Shown piece after piece: positions 9,015 to 18,848 of a stretch of DNA of 64,000 bases. This stretch comes from Nocardioides sp. Kera G14 (GTDB lineage Bacteria; Actinomycetota; Actinomycetes; Propionibacteriales; Nocardioidaceae), in NCBI RefSeq assembly GCF_020715565.1, contig NZ_CP085839.1, positions 2,108,001 through 2,172,000 on the forward strand, in the 5' to 3' direction. The notes under the pieces are model-generated. The model was not told the origin of the DNA. It saw only the letters and a list, made by a program, of their open reading frames with translations, and did not search any database. The stretch's first letter is position 1. Each line of letters opens with the position of its first letter. A program made the position numbers and the translations under genes.

Positions 9015-9071
9015 TTCTCTCCCCTTTCGCGCCCTTTTTCGCGACCACTGCCGCAGCAGCCGCCGCGCCGG

Positions 9072-9077
9072 TAGCGT
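9072..9077 (+). promoter_or_regulatory. -10 element for leaderless moxR
   Basis: TAGCGT ends 7 nt before the moxR GTG at 9085. No Shine-Dalgarno sequence is present, so transcription would begin at or next to the start codon. Confidence 0.5.
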
Positions 9078-9084
9078 TCACGGC

Positions 9085-10062
<978 letters not shown>

Positions 10063-10073
10063 GGCGCACCCTG

Positions 10074-11258
10074 ATGTTGTCCTCGCTGACCGTGCGTGGC
10101 CGGGCACTCCTGGCCGGAGGCGTCGTCAGCGTGGTCGCGTCACCGCTCGCAGGCCAGCCGTTACTGCTCGCCGGCGGGCTGCTCGTCCTCGTGCTGGTGG
10201 CCCTGAGCCTTGCGGTGTCGGGGCGCCGGGCGGACGACACGACGGTCAGCCGGGTGCTCTCCAGCGGCGTGGTGCAGGCCGGGTCGCCCGTCGTCGTACG
10301 GGCGCAGCTGGGCGCCGACACGGCGGCAGCACTGCAGTGGGAGGAGCAGCTGCCCTGGTCGCTCGGGCCCCGCCCGCGGGTGGTGACGACCGGTCGCGAG
10401 TGGCACCACTTCGACTACCGGGTGGCGCCACCGACGCGGGGACGCTTTCCGCTCGGGCCGATGGAGGTGCGTCGTGGAGACCCGTTCGGCCTGGTGGAGC
10501 GCCGGTGGAGTGCCGGTGGGGAGACACCCCTCCTGGTGACCCCGGCGACCGTCACCCTGCCGGTGCTCGGGCTGGGTGGAGCGATGTCGGCGTCCGGCGA
10601 GCAGAGACCACGAGCCTTCGCGTCCGGGTCCGCCGAGGACGTCACGGTGCGCGACTACCGACGGGGCGACGACCTGCGCCGGGTGCACTGGCGTTCGACC
10701 GCCCGCGTGGGCGAGCTGATGGTCCGCCGCGAGGAGCAGCCGTGGCAGGCACGCGCGACGGTCTTCCTCGACAACCGTGCCGGCGCCCATCGCGGACCCG
10801 GCCCGGCCTCCTCCTTCGAGGCCGCCGTCAGCGCTGCAGCCTCGATCTGTGCCCACCTTGTGGGCCTCGGCTTCACCGTCCGGCTGGTCTCGGCCGCGCA
10901 GGTGGTGGTGCCGGCGGCCACGGTCAGCAGTCCCCTGCTGGAGGCGCTCGCCGAGATCGAGACCACGCCCGCCCGGGTCGTCGACCCCAGGGTCTTCGCC
11001 GAGCAGACGGCGCTCACGGTCGGCGTCGTGGGCGGGACCGGCCCGGAGGGACTCGAGCCGCTGCGGCGGGCGCGGGTGCAGTCCGGGATGGCGCTCGCCG
11101 TCGTGGTCAGCTCCGGCCAGTGGGGCCCCGAGCCGCCCTCCCACACGGCCGAGGCCGCCGCCCTGATCAGGCACGCCGGGTGGCGCACCGTGGAGTTCGG
11201 TCGGGCTGATGCGCTTGCGGAGGTCTGGGCGATGTTGGGGGTGGCCGGTCGTGCGTGA
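10074..11258 (+). CDS. DUF58-domain membrane protein
   Basis: The 394-residue protein has two N-terminal membrane segments (about 10-48), a beta-rich middle and the DUF58 core marked by VRDYRRGDDLRRVHW (about 193-207), followed by a vWA-like C-terminal region. DUF58 proteins are regular partners of MoxR ATPases; their biochemical role is unknown. It starts 11 nt after moxR. Its last eight bases overlap the transglutaminase start, so the three products are probably made together and act at the membrane. Confidence 0.9.
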   Translation: MLSSLTVRGRALLAGGVVSVVASPLAGQPLLLAGGLLVLVLVALSLAVSGRRADDTTVSRVLSSGVVQAGSPVVVRAQLGADTAAALQWEEQLPWSLGPRPRVVTTGREWHHFDYRVAPPTRGRFPLGPMEVRRGDPFGLVERRWSAGGETPLLVTPATVTLPVLGLGGAMSASGEQRPRAFASGSAEDVTVRDYRRGDDLRRVHWRSTARVGELMVRREEQPWQARATVFLDNRAGAHRGPGPASSFEAAVSAAASICAHLVGLGFTVRLVSAAQVVVPAATVSSPLLEALAEIETTPARVVDPRVFAEQTALTVGVVGGTGPEGLEPLRRARVQSGMALAVVVSSGQWGPEPPSHTAEAAALIRHAGWRTVEFGRADALAEVWAMLGVAGRA

Positions 11259-13407
11259 TCTCGTTCGAGTGGCCGTGGCGACCGTCCTCGCCTGTGTCAC
11301 TGCCTGGACCGCAGCCCTGTCGTGGCAGATCCTCACCATCGACGACGGCACCTGGATCGGCCCCTCCGTCTTCATCCTCGTGCTCGTCGCCGCCGTCGGC
11401 ATCGGCATGCGGGCGGCCCGCGCCGGAGCGCTCCTGACCCTGCTCGTCCAGCTGCTGCTCGGACTGGCACTGATCTGCTGGGAGCTCACCCGGAGTCCCC
11501 TGCCGCTGGGCGGTCGCGCCGTCTATCTCGCCGACATGGTCCGGCACGCCATCGACCTCTCGACGCGTCTGCGTCCACCGGTGCCGGTCGAGGGCGGTGT
11601 GCAGCCGATCATGCTCGGCGGGGTGCTGCTCGCGATCCTCGTGATCGACTTCGTCGCCGTCGGGCTGCGGCGCCCCGCTCTGGCCGGGGCCGGACTGCTG
11701 GGCATCTGGTCGGTGATCTTCTGGAACGGTCCCGTCCACCTGTCGGCGTGGGCGGTGGCGCTTCCCACGGCGGGCTTCTGCGTGATGCTGCTCCAGCAGA
11801 ACCACATGGCACTCAGCCGGTGGGGTCGCGGGTTCGGCCGGCCGTTCCTGACCACCGGCGCGACACTCGGCGCTGTCGCGGTGCTGGCGGCCGTCGTCGT
11901 ACCGAAGGCGGTCCCGACGACGGATCTCCACCTGCTCAAGATCGGCCACGGCAGCGGAACGGGCTCCGGCCTGACGGTCGACAACCCGATGACGAGCATG
12001 CGCAAGGAGCTCATCCAGGGGCCGGACGACGACCTGCTGACCGTCACGACGAAGGACCCGCATCCCGAGTATCTTCGCGTCGCCGTCCTCACCAACTTCC
12101 GCAACGACCAGTGGACCCCCGGCGAGCGGAGCGTCCCCGCCACGAATGTGGCCGGTGAGGACCTGCCCCTCACGGGCGTCGGCAGCTCGGTCGGTCGGAC
12201 GACGTACACCTATGACGTCACGGCGACGCGTGACTTCGACTCACGCTGGCTCCCCACCCAGTCGCCGATCACCGCCCTCCAGGTCGACGGCAACTGGCGC
12301 TACGACGTCAGCACCATGGACTTCCTGGCCGGAGACAAGGGTCTCACCACCAGCGGTAGGTCCTGGTCGATGAGCGGCGTCCAGTTGGACCTCACCTCCG
12401 ACCTGATGTCGTCGGTGCTCACGAACAGCTGGGCCGGCGTGAAGTTCCAGGAGCTGCCCGACGACTTCCCCTCGAGCGTCGAGAACCTCGCGACCCAGGT
12501 CACCGCCGGCGCACAGACGCCGTTCGCCAAGGCCGTCACGCTGCAGAACTGGTTCCGCTCCACCGGCGGCTTCGTCTACGACACCTCCACCGACCTCGGC
12601 GACGGCACCGACGACCTCTCCGACTTCCTCTTCCGCTCCAAGGCCGGCTTCTGCCAGCAGTTCTCGGCGGCCATGGCGGCGATGGCGCGCTCGCTCGGCA
12701 TCCCCGCGCGCGTCGCCGTCGGATTCCTGCGGCCGGAGCAGACCGGCGACGACACCTGGGTCTACTCCGCCCACGACCTGCACGCGTGGCCGGAGCTCTA
12801 CTTCCAAGGGGCCGGCTGGGTGCGTTTCGAGCCGACGCCGTCCGTGCGCGCACCCGAGGTGCCGAGCTACACCGAGAAGGTCTCCGAGCAGGTCCCGGCG
12901 CCGTCCGTCCCCGCCTCCCCCACCGCTGAGCCCACGAAGACGCCCGCCGCCCCGCCGGCCGAGAAGCCGATCGACGAGACGCCGACCGCGACCACTCCGG
13001 CTGACTCGCATCGAACCCTGTTCGTGTCACTCGGGCTCGGGCTGCTCGTCATCCTGCTCCTCGTCCTTCCCGCCTCGCTCCGGCGGCTCCGCCGACGCCG
13101 CAGGCTCGCCCGCTCGACACCCGAGGACCTCTGGGCGGAGCTGCGTGACACGGCCGTCGACCTCGGTGCGGTCTGGCCCGAGGAGGCATCCGTACGCAGA
13201 CAGGCCGCCGCCGTGCGCGTGTCCGGCGACGCGGGTCAGGCACTCGGGCGGCTCGTCACCGTGCTGGAGGAGTCGCGTTACGCCCCGCAGGCCGGCAGGG
13301 CGTCGGGCAGTGCCGAGCTCGAGGCCGTCCGGTCAGCACTGTGGGAGAACGCCGGCCCGCGCGCCAAGCGCAGGGCGCGCGCACTGCCGCCGTCGCTGTT
13401 CCGATAG
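11251..13407 (+). CDS. Membrane transglutaminase-like protein (TgpA type)
   Basis: The 718-residue protein has about six N-terminal membrane segments, an extracytoplasmic transglutaminase-core domain, a Pro/Thr/Ala-rich linker, one further membrane segment (about 588-610) and a basic DUF4129-like tail. Cys468 (KAGFCQQF) and His511 (LHAWPE) are the catalytic pair; the usual third Asp position reads FEPTP, with Glu. GTG 11251 is preferred over a more upstream ATG because it gives direct membrane entry and has GGGG upstream. Family members may act on cell-wall or surface proteins; the substrate is unknown. Confidence 0.88.
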   Translation: MRDLVRVAVATVLACVTAWTAALSWQILTIDDGTWIGPSVFILVLVAAVGIGMRAARAGALLTLLVQLLLGLALICWELTRSPLPLGGRAVYLADMVRHAIDLSTRLRPPVPVEGGVQPIMLGGVLLAILVIDFVAVGLRRPALAGAGLLGIWSVIFWNGPVHLSAWAVALPTAGFCVMLLQQNHMALSRWGRGFGRPFLTTGATLGAVAVLAAVVVPKAVPTTDLHLLKIGHGSGTGSGLTVDNPMTSMRKELIQGPDDDLLTVTTKDPHPEYLRVAVLTNFRNDQWTPGERSVPATNVAGEDLPLTGVGSSVGRTTYTYDVTATRDFDSRWLPTQSPITALQVDGNWRYDVSTMDFLAGDKGLTTSGRSWSMSGVQLDLTSDLMSSVLTNSWAGVKFQELPDDFPSSVENLATQVTAGAQTPFAKAVTLQNWFRSTGGFVYDTSTDLGDGTDDLSDFLFRSKAGFCQQFSAAMAAMARSLGIPARVAVGFLRPEQTGDDTWVYSAHDLHAWPELYFQGAGWVRFEPTPSVRAPEVPSYTEKVSEQVPAPSVPASPTAEPTKTPAAPPAEKPIDETPTATTPADSHRTLFVSLGLGLLVILLLVLPASLRRLRRRRRLARSTPEDLWAELRDTAVDLGAVWPEEASVRRQAAAVRVSGDAGQALGRLVTVLEESRYAPQAGRASGSAELEAVRSALWENAGPRAKRRARALPPSLFR

Positions 13408-13416
13408 TGGCCGGGG

Positions 13417-13836
13417 TCAGAAGTCGCGGCGGCGTTTCTCCCAGCGGAGCTCCATCCGCTGCATGAAGGTGCCGGAGCGCTTCTGGCGCTTGACCCGGCT
13501 GGTCCTGCCGCCGTCGAAGACGGTGAAGCCGTGACTGGCGTGGGGGGCAGTGTCATGCGCGAGGGGCAGCTTGGCGCGGAGGGCGGCCAGGCCGAACGTG
13601 GCGGCGCCGAGCATGACGACGAAGCCGAGCACACTGACGATCGGGAGCTGGGTAATCACGCCGGTCATCAGCAGGCCGATACCGACCACGAAGACGACGC
13701 CGGCGAGGATGGCGCGACGCTGCGCGGCACGACGGAGGTTGGTCCCACGGAGCGTGGAGGCGAACTTCGGGTCCTCCTGAAGGAGGGCGCGCTCCATCTG
13801 CTCGAGCAGTCGCAGCTCCTCTTCCGAGAGTGGCAC
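13417..13836 (-). CDS. DUF3040 membrane protein
   Basis: The 139-residue protein begins with the conserved MPLSEEELRLLEQMERAL block, has two adjacent membrane segments (about 42-85) and a basic C-terminal tail. This is the DUF3040 architecture found throughout Actinobacteria near the dcw cluster; the function is not known. The GTG start at 13836 is preceded by GGGAGGA. The gene converges on the transglutaminase gene with a 9-nt gap and no clear terminator. Confidence 0.88.
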   Translation of the reverse strand: MPLSEEELRLLEQMERALLQEDPKFASTLRGTNLRRAAQRRAILAGVVFVVGIGLLMTGVITQLPIVSVLGFVVMLGAATFGLAALRAKLPLAHDTAPHASHGFTVFDGGRTSRVKRQKRSGTFMQRMELRWEKRRRDF

Positions 13837-13921
13837 CGATTCCTCCCACGGTCTTCAGCGGTGAACAGGGCCAGTGTAGGCAGGCCTCTGGGAAGACGGT
13901 AGGGAGATGGTCGATTTCCCG

Positions 13922-14377
13922 TCACACGGCGTCGCGGACCTCGGCGACGAACGGGTGGTGGGCGGTCAGGCCGAGGGCCTCCTCCACGACGGCGAGGAAC
14001 CGGTCCGCGGCCGCCAGGAGCTCGTCGGCCTCGGTGGGGGTGACCGCGGTGACGGAGCCGGCTTCGGCCGCCGCCCGCTTGGCCGCGCCGGAGGAGAAGT
14101 AGGTGGCCCAGTCGGCCAGCTCGGGTGAGGTGTCGGAGAGCAGCACCCAAGCGTTGCGCTTGCGCCGGTTGACGGGACCCGGCTTGGCGCGGGCCGCCAG
14201 CCAGGCTGCCGCGGAGCGGAGTGCGGACATGTGGGCCGCGGCGAAGCGGCCCCCAGCGTCGTCCCTGTCGAGTGCCTCGGCGAGGGACTCGGCGGCGCGC
14301 TCGAGGTAGACGTGGGTCGTCGCAGGGAGGAAAGCCGGTGCGGTCATGTCTCCCAGTGAAGAGGGGACCACCGACAT
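13922..14377 (-). CDS. SAV_6107-family HEPN protein
   Basis: The protein (151 residues from the outer start, 141 from the ATG at 14347) is almost entirely helical, with the pattern YLERAAESLAEAL...AAHMSALRSAAAWLA seen in the actinobacterial SAV_6107 HEPN family. HEPN domains often bind or cut RNA, but I do not see a confident R-x4-6-H catalytic motif, so activity is open. The two candidate starts have similarly weak ribosome-binding sites. The gene is downstream of an unknown membrane protein on the same strand. Confidence 0.75.
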   Translation of the reverse strand: MSVVPSSLGDMTAPAFLPATTHVYLERAAESLAEALDRDDAGGRFAAAHMSALRSAAAWLAARAKPGPVNRRKRNAWVLLSDTSPELADWATYFSSGAAKRAAAEAGSVTAVTPTEADELLAAADRFLAVVEEALGLTAHHPFVAEVRDAV

Positions 14378-14389
14378 TTCCAGCGACGT

Positions 14390-14914
14390 CTACTCGAGCG
14401 GGTCCTCGATGTTCGCGTGGATGTAGGCCGACGTCGCCGGATGCCACAGCGGCACCATCAGGGCGACGAACATGACCATCAGCACGATGGTGCAGACCGA
14501 GAAGAGGGCCGGCTGCCCCACCCGGAAGCCGGCGAAGCTCGCCACCGCGGTGAAGAAGAGCAGCAGGGTGATGCCGATCCGTGCCCATTCGAAGCCGTTG
14601 CGCAGGAACACGGCCAGCACACAGACGAGCGTCGCCAGGACGACGTACTCCGTGATCCCGACCGGGATGAAGCGCGGTGGCGTGATGGAGCCGTCCTTCA
14701 CCGCCTGCAGGCCACGCTGGGCGAGCACCTCCCGGACTGCAGGGTTGCCCTGGGCCCAGACGCGGATCAGGTCGTCGTGCCGGATGACGACCAGGGCGAC
14801 GGTGATGCCGCCGGCGATCACCATGGCGATCACGAGGCGGAGCGCGATCACCAGCGAGCGCGGTGGCGCGTCGGGGTCGATCGCGTCGGTCGAGAGGGCG
14901 TTGTCGTTCAGCAT
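14390..14914 (-). CDS. Unknown four-helix membrane protein
   Basis: I do not recognise a family. The 174-residue protein has four hydrophobic segments (about 22-42, 88-104, 110-130, 136-156), with a polar loop (about 46-82) that should lie outside the cell between the first two. The acidic N terminus (NDNALSTDAIDPDAP) is typical of small actinobacterial membrane proteins of RDD- or DUF-type. A TAGGGT -10 (14924-14929) lies 9 nt before the ATG, giving a near-leaderless start. It diverges from the DUF4126 gene. Confidence 0.7.
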   Translation of the reverse strand: MLNDNALSTDAIDPDAPPRSLVIALRLVIAMVIAGGITVALVVIRHDDLIRVWAQGNPAVREVLAQRGLQAVKDGSITPPRFIPVGITEYVVLATLVCVLAVFLRNGFEWARIGITLLLFFTAVASFAGFRVGQPALFSVCTIVLMVMFVALMVPLWHPATSAYIHANIEDPLE

Positions 14915-14959
14915 GGCGGACCCACCCTAGCTCCGTCCCGGCTCGTCCATGATGCAGCT

Positions 14960-15535
14960 ATGGAAACCCTCGCGCTGACCTTCTCGACCGGCTGGGCCAG
15001 CGGCATCAACGCCTACCTCGTCGTGCTCGTGCTCGGCATCGCCGACCGCGTCGGAGACCTGGACCGGATCCCGGACGTGCTCGGCTCCTGGCCGGTGCTG
15101 GCGGCTGCCGGCGGGATGTACGCGCTGGAGTTCGTGACCGACAAGATCCCGTACGTCGACTCGACCTGGGACGCCATCTCGACCGTCATCCGCCCGACCG
15201 TGGGTGCGGTCATCGGCGTGCTGCTCGCCGGTGAGGCCGACTCGCTCAACGAGGCTGTCGGGGGTGTGACCGGCGGGCTGACCGCCTTCCTCGCCCATCT
15301 GGCGAAGTCCGGCGGGCGGCTGGCGATCAACGCCTCACCCGAGCCGTTCAGCAACATCGGCGCCAGTCTCACCGAGGACCTGTCGGTGCTGGGTGTCGGG
15401 CTGCTCGCACTGCAGCATCCGCAGATCGCGGCGTCGATCGCCGCCGTGCTGCTGATCCTCGGCCTGCTGTTGGCCTACGTCCTGGGCAGCATGGTCCGGC
15501 GCGGATGGCGTCGCTGGAAGAGGAGGCCTGTCTGA
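14960..15535 (+). CDS. DUF4126 membrane protein
   Basis: The 191-residue protein starts METLALTFSTGWASGINAY, the hallmark N terminus of DUF4126, and carries about five membrane segments with a basic tail (RRGWRRWKRRPV). A glycine-rich hydrophobic repeat suggests a small channel or transporter-like fold, but the function is unknown. The frame is open upstream to 14417. ATG 14960 is chosen from the family start and from a CATGAT -10-like hexamer 6 nt before it. The FAD oxidoreductase gene follows 15 nt downstream. Confidence 0.85.
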   Translation: METLALTFSTGWASGINAYLVVLVLGIADRVGDLDRIPDVLGSWPVLAAAGGMYALEFVTDKIPYVDSTWDAISTVIRPTVGAVIGVLLAGEADSLNEAVGGVTGGLTAFLAHLAKSGGRLAINASPEPFSNIGASLTEDLSVLGVGLLALQHPQIAASIAAVLLILGLLLAYVLGSMVRRGWRRWKRRPV

Positions 15536-15536
15536 G

Positions 15537-15542
15537 TAGGGT
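15537..15542 (+). promoter_or_regulatory. -10 element for the FAD oxidoreductase
   Basis: TAGGGT lies just after the DUF4126 stop and 8 nt before GTG 15551, so this gene can be transcribed as a leaderless mRNA separately from DUF4126. Confidence 0.45.
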
Positions 15543-15550
15543 TGCCGCCC

Positions 15551-16825
15551 GTGGCACGGGTGGTGGTGGTCGGCGGCGGCTTCGGCGGTCTCGCCTCGGC
15601 CGCGCGCCTGGCCAAGCTCGGTCACGAGGTCACGGTCGTCTCCCCTGATCTCGGCGGCGCCCTGGTGCCCTTCGAGGACGCCGAGTCGCCGGGGTTCTCG
15701 TGGGACGTCGCCTCCTCGACCCTGCTGCCCGCCGTCACGCGCGACCTCTTCCGCAAGTCGGGCCGCCCGCTGGAGCGTGAGCTGGAGCTCGAACACGTCG
15801 AGGTGGTCCGCGAGCACCACTGGCGCGACGGCACGGTGCTGCGGGTCCGCGGTGCCTCGCGGGCGGCCCAGCTCGAGGAGCTCGGTCAGGCGTGGGTGCA
15901 CCACGTCGAGTCGTACGCCGACGTCTGGGAGCTCACCCGACAGCACCTCTTCGAATCCCGTTCGGCCGAGCTGCCGCGCGAGGTCGACCGCATGCTGCGT
16001 TCACGCGAGATGCTGCGCAGCCGGCTGCGCGGCGACTTCCGCGACAAGCGCCTGCGCGAGGTGGCCGCACTCCCCTTCGAGGTGGCCGGCCACAACGTGC
16101 GGGACGTGCCGGCGTGGGCCGGCCTCACCGCCTACCTCGAGCAGCGGTTCGGCGCCTGGCGACCGGTCGGCGGGATGGCCGCGCTGCGCGAGGTGCTCAT
16201 CGACCGGCTCGAGACCCGCCGCGTCTCGGTCGTGAGTGCGATGGCGACCGATGTCGTGGTCGAGGGTGGCCGGGCCGTCGGCGTACGGACGACGGAGGGG
16301 GACGTCGACGCGGACGTCGTCGTCGTGGCGATCGATCCCCGGTCGCTTCCCGCCCTGGAGCCGCTGACCACGTCCACGATGCCGGTGATGCCGCCGACCA
16401 TCGTCCACCTCGGCCTCGTCGGCGACCTGCCCGAGATCACGACCGACGTCGTGCTGCACGGTGAGCCGCTCGTGGTCGTGCGGCCCGGAGGCCGAGCCCC
16501 CGACGGAGCCACGGCCTGGACGCTCCTGGTCCGCGGCCAGATCCTCGAGGACATCGACCTCGTGCTGTGGCGCCACGGGATCAAGATCAAGCCGGAACAG
16601 ATCGTCGCCGAGCACCGCCGCTCCCCCGCCCAACTCGTCGGTCAGTGGCACGGCTCGCCGAGTGGTGTGGTCTGGGGCGGACGCACGACGACCTTCCAGC
16701 GCGTCGGCCCCAGGACGCCGATCCCGAACGTGTACGCCGCCGGCGCCGCGTCGGTCAGCGGTGACGGCCTGCCCTTCGTGGGGCTCTCCGCCGCCCTCGT
16801 CGCAGCCGCGATCGGCGCGGCCTGA
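15551..16825 (+). CDS. FAD-dependent oxidoreductase, phytoene-desaturase-like
   Basis: The 424-residue protein opens with the dinucleotide-binding motif VVVGGGFGGLASAARLAKLGHEV and ends with the FAD motif YAAGAASVSGDGLPFVGLSAALVAAAI, the layout of the phytoene desaturase/amine oxidase group. A middle block contains GGMAALREVL, which fits the substrate-side loop of that group. The substrate is unknown. GTG 15551 is preferred because TAGGGT (15537-15542) lies 8 nt upstream and there is no ribosome-binding site; a TTG at 15542 is the alternative. No carotenoid genes are adjacent. Confidence 0.85.
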   Translation: MARVVVVGGGFGGLASAARLAKLGHEVTVVSPDLGGALVPFEDAESPGFSWDVASSTLLPAVTRDLFRKSGRPLERELELEHVEVVREHHWRDGTVLRVRGASRAAQLEELGQAWVHHVESYADVWELTRQHLFESRSAELPREVDRMLRSREMLRSRLRGDFRDKRLREVAALPFEVAGHNVRDVPAWAGLTAYLEQRFGAWRPVGGMAALREVLIDRLETRRVSVVSAMATDVVVEGGRAVGVRTTEGDVDADVVVVAIDPRSLPALEPLTTSTMPVMPPTIVHLGLVGDLPEITTDVVLHGEPLVVVRPGGRAPDGATAWTLLVRGQILEDIDLVLWRHGIKIKPEQIVAEHRRSPAQLVGQWHGSPSGVVWGGRTTTFQRVGPRTPIPNVYAAGAASVSGDGLPFVGLSAALVAAAIGAA

Positions 16826-16827
16826 GA

Positions 16828-17724
16828 TCAGACTGGCGCGGAGATCTTGAGCTGCTCGAAGATCTCGAGCGTCGCCTTGGAGCGGTTGAGCGTGTAGAAG
16901 TGCAGGCCCGGGGCGCCGCCGGCCAGGAGCTCCTCGCAGAGCTCGGCGGCGAGCGCGATGCCCTCGGCACGGACGGCGGCGGGGTCGTCGGACTTCGCCT
17001 CGATCCGGGCGACGATCTCGTCGGGCACGGACGTGCCGATCAGCTCGCCCTGGCGGCGGATGGCGGCGAGGTTCAGGATCGGCATGATGCCCGGGAGGAT
17101 CGGGATGTCGACGCCGCGGGCGCGGATCCGCTCGACGAGGCCGAAGTAGTCCGAGGCCCGGAAGAACATCTGGGTGACGGCGAACTCGGCGCCCGCCCTG
17201 GCCTTCGCGACGAGCACGTCTGCGTCGTGGTCGAGCGACTCGGCGGTGGGGTGACCCTCGGGGAAGGCGGCGACACCGACCCGGAAGTCACCGCGACGGT
17301 GGGCGAGGTCGACCAGCTCGATGGCGTGGGTGAAGCCACCCTCGGTCGGGGTCCACTCGGCGCGCGGGCCCTCGGCAGGGTCTCCACGGAGCACCATCAC
17401 GTGGTGGACGCCCTCGCTCGCGTAGGTGTCGAGGATGCCGACCAGCTCGTCCTGGGTGTGACCGACGCAGGTCAAGTGCGCGACGGGAAGGAGCGAGGTC
17501 TCGCGGGCGATCCGTCCGGTGATGCCGACCGTCTTGTCACGGGTGGCCCCGCCGGCGCCGTACGTCACGGAGACGAACGTGGGGCGATAGGACTCGAGCG
17601 CGCGGATGGCGTCCCAGAGCTGCGCCTCGCCCGCCTCGTCCTTCGGCGGGAAGAACTCGAAGGAGAACGAGCGGTCGCCTGCCGCGATCCGCTCGGCCAG
17701 TGACTGTCCTCGACCCGTCGTCAT
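16828..17724 (-). CDS. metF: 5,10-methylenetetrahydrofolate reductase
   Basis: MetF reduces methylene-THF to methyl-THF for methionine synthesis. The 298-residue protein has the FSFEFFPPKDEAGEAQLW entry strand, VSVTYGAGGATRD and FAVTQMFF blocks of the TIM-barrel flavoprotein family, at full length. The frame is open far upstream, but ATG 17724 is fixed by the family start and by TACACT (17732-17737) ending 7 nt before it. Its tail lies 2 nt from the converging FAD oxidoreductase. In M. tuberculosis a MetF-like gene also sits next to the prenyl synthase idsA2. Confidence 0.94.
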   Translation of the reverse strand: MTTGRGQSLAERIAAGDRSFSFEFFPPKDEAGEAQLWDAIRALESYRPTFVSVTYGAGGATRDKTVGITGRIARETSLLPVAHLTCVGHTQDELVGILDTYASEGVHHVMVLRGDPAEGPRAEWTPTEGGFTHAIELVDLAHRRGDFRVGVAAFPEGHPTAESLDHDADVLVAKARAGAEFAVTQMFFRASDYFGLVERIRARGVDIPILPGIMPILNLAAIRRQGELIGTSVPDEIVARIEAKSDDPAAVRAEGIALAAELCEELLAGGAPGLHFYTLNRSKATLEIFEQLKISAPV

Positions 17725-17731
17725 GCCGGTC

Positions 17732-17750
17732 AGTGTAGGGAGCCTAGGCT
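17732..17750. promoter_or_regulatory. Divergent leaderless promoters, metF / prenyl synthase
   Basis: The 32-bp gap contains the palindrome AGCCTAGGCT (17741-17750). It gives TAGGCT on the plus strand 6 nt before GTG 17757, and the same hexamer on the minus strand sharing the TA step. A second minus hexamer, TACACT (17737-17732), is 7 nt before the metF ATG and is the better leaderless fit for metF. Confidence 0.6.
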
Positions 17751-17756
17751 CCGGAC

Positions 17757-18830
17757 GTGACTTCATCGGACACGGCGTGGGACGACGACGCCTTCCGCGC
17801 GCGGGTCCAGGCCGAGCTCGACACGTTCCTCGGCCGCCAGGTCCCGCTGCTCGCTCCGCTGGGTGATGACGCCACACGCCTCCTCGAGCAGGCACGGGTG
17901 AGTGTCGCCGGCGGCAAGCGGTTCCGTGCCGCCTTCTGTTACTGGGGTTTCCGCGCACTCGGCTTCCCTCCGGACGAGGCCGCGCTGGTGCGTGCCTGTG
18001 CCTCGCTCGAGCTGTTGCATGCCTCCGCGCTCGTCCATGACGACTACATGGACGGGTCCGACACGCGTCGCGGGCGGCCGTCGACACACGTCCATTTCGC
18101 CGCGGAGCATGCCTCCGCCGGCTGGAGCGGTCCGGCGACGACGTACGGCGCCGCGGCGGCCATCCTGCTGGGCGACCTGCTCCTCTCCTGGGCCGACGAG
18201 CTGCTGCGCCGCTCCGGTTTCGGGTGGGACGTGCTCGGCCCGGCGATGGAGGTCTTCGACGCCTGCCGCACCGAGGTGATCGCCGGTCAGTTCCTCGACG
18301 TGTCGGTGCAGGCGCGTGCCTCGGCGGACGTCGAGACCGCGATGACGGTGCTGCGCTACAAGTCGGCGAAGTACTCGATCGAACGGCCGCTGCACCTCGG
18401 CGCCGCACTGGCCGGCGCCTCCGCTGCCCACCTCTCGGCGCATACCGAGTTCGGACTACCGCTGGGCGAGGCGTTCCAGCTGCGTGATGACGTGCTCGGC
18501 GTCTTCGGCGACCCGGACGTGACGGGCAAGCCGGCTGGGGACGACCTGGTCGAGGGCAAGCGGACGGTGCTCGTCGCCGAGGCACTGGCCCGGGCCTCCG
18601 CCGCCGACGCTGCACTGCTCGACCGCTCGCTCGGCTCGGCTCTCGCCGAGGCTGAGGTGGAGCGGCTTCGCGGGATCATCTCCTCGTCCGGTGCCCTCGA
18701 CGCGGTCGAGGCGCGAATCAGCGCGCTGACCGATCAGGCGCTCACCGCGCTGCGCTCGTCGGACTTCGAGCCCGACGCGATCGAGGTGCTCACCGCCCTC
18801 GCCGACGCCGCCACCCAGCGCTCCGTCTGA
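17757..18830 (+). CDS. Polyprenyl diphosphate synthase (IdsA-like)
   Basis: Trans-prenyltransferase that condenses isopentenyl diphosphate with allylic diphosphates to make geranylgeranyl-type products. The 357-residue protein has the first Asp-rich motif DDYMD (95-99), GKRFRAAF at the substrate-binding site, and the second motif LRDDVLGVFGDPDVTGKPAGDDL. Small residues just before the first motif (S90, A91) fit a C20 or longer product. The GTG start is leaderless. Position between metF and an Rv2175c-like gene matches idsA2 in mycobacteria, but mptA, expected next, is absent. Confidence 0.92.
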   Translation: MTSSDTAWDDDAFRARVQAELDTFLGRQVPLLAPLGDDATRLLEQARVSVAGGKRFRAAFCYWGFRALGFPPDEAALVRACASLELLHASALVHDDYMDGSDTRRGRPSTHVHFAAEHASAGWSGPATTYGAAAAILLGDLLLSWADELLRRSGFGWDVLGPAMEVFDACRTEVIAGQFLDVSVQARASADVETAMTVLRYKSAKYSIERPLHLGAALAGASAAHLSAHTEFGLPLGEAFQLRDDVLGVFGDPDVTGKPAGDDLVEGKRTVLVAEALARASAADAALLDRSLGSALAEAEVERLRGIISSSGALDAVEARISALTDQALTALRSSDFEPDAIEVLTALADAATQRSV

Positions 18831-18848
18831 GCCGCTCGCGCGTTCAGC

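Noticed and set aside
16828..18615. 595-codon frame extending metF antisense to the prenyl synthase
   Set aside because: The extension is low-complexity Arg/Pro-rich and antisense to a well-supported gene.
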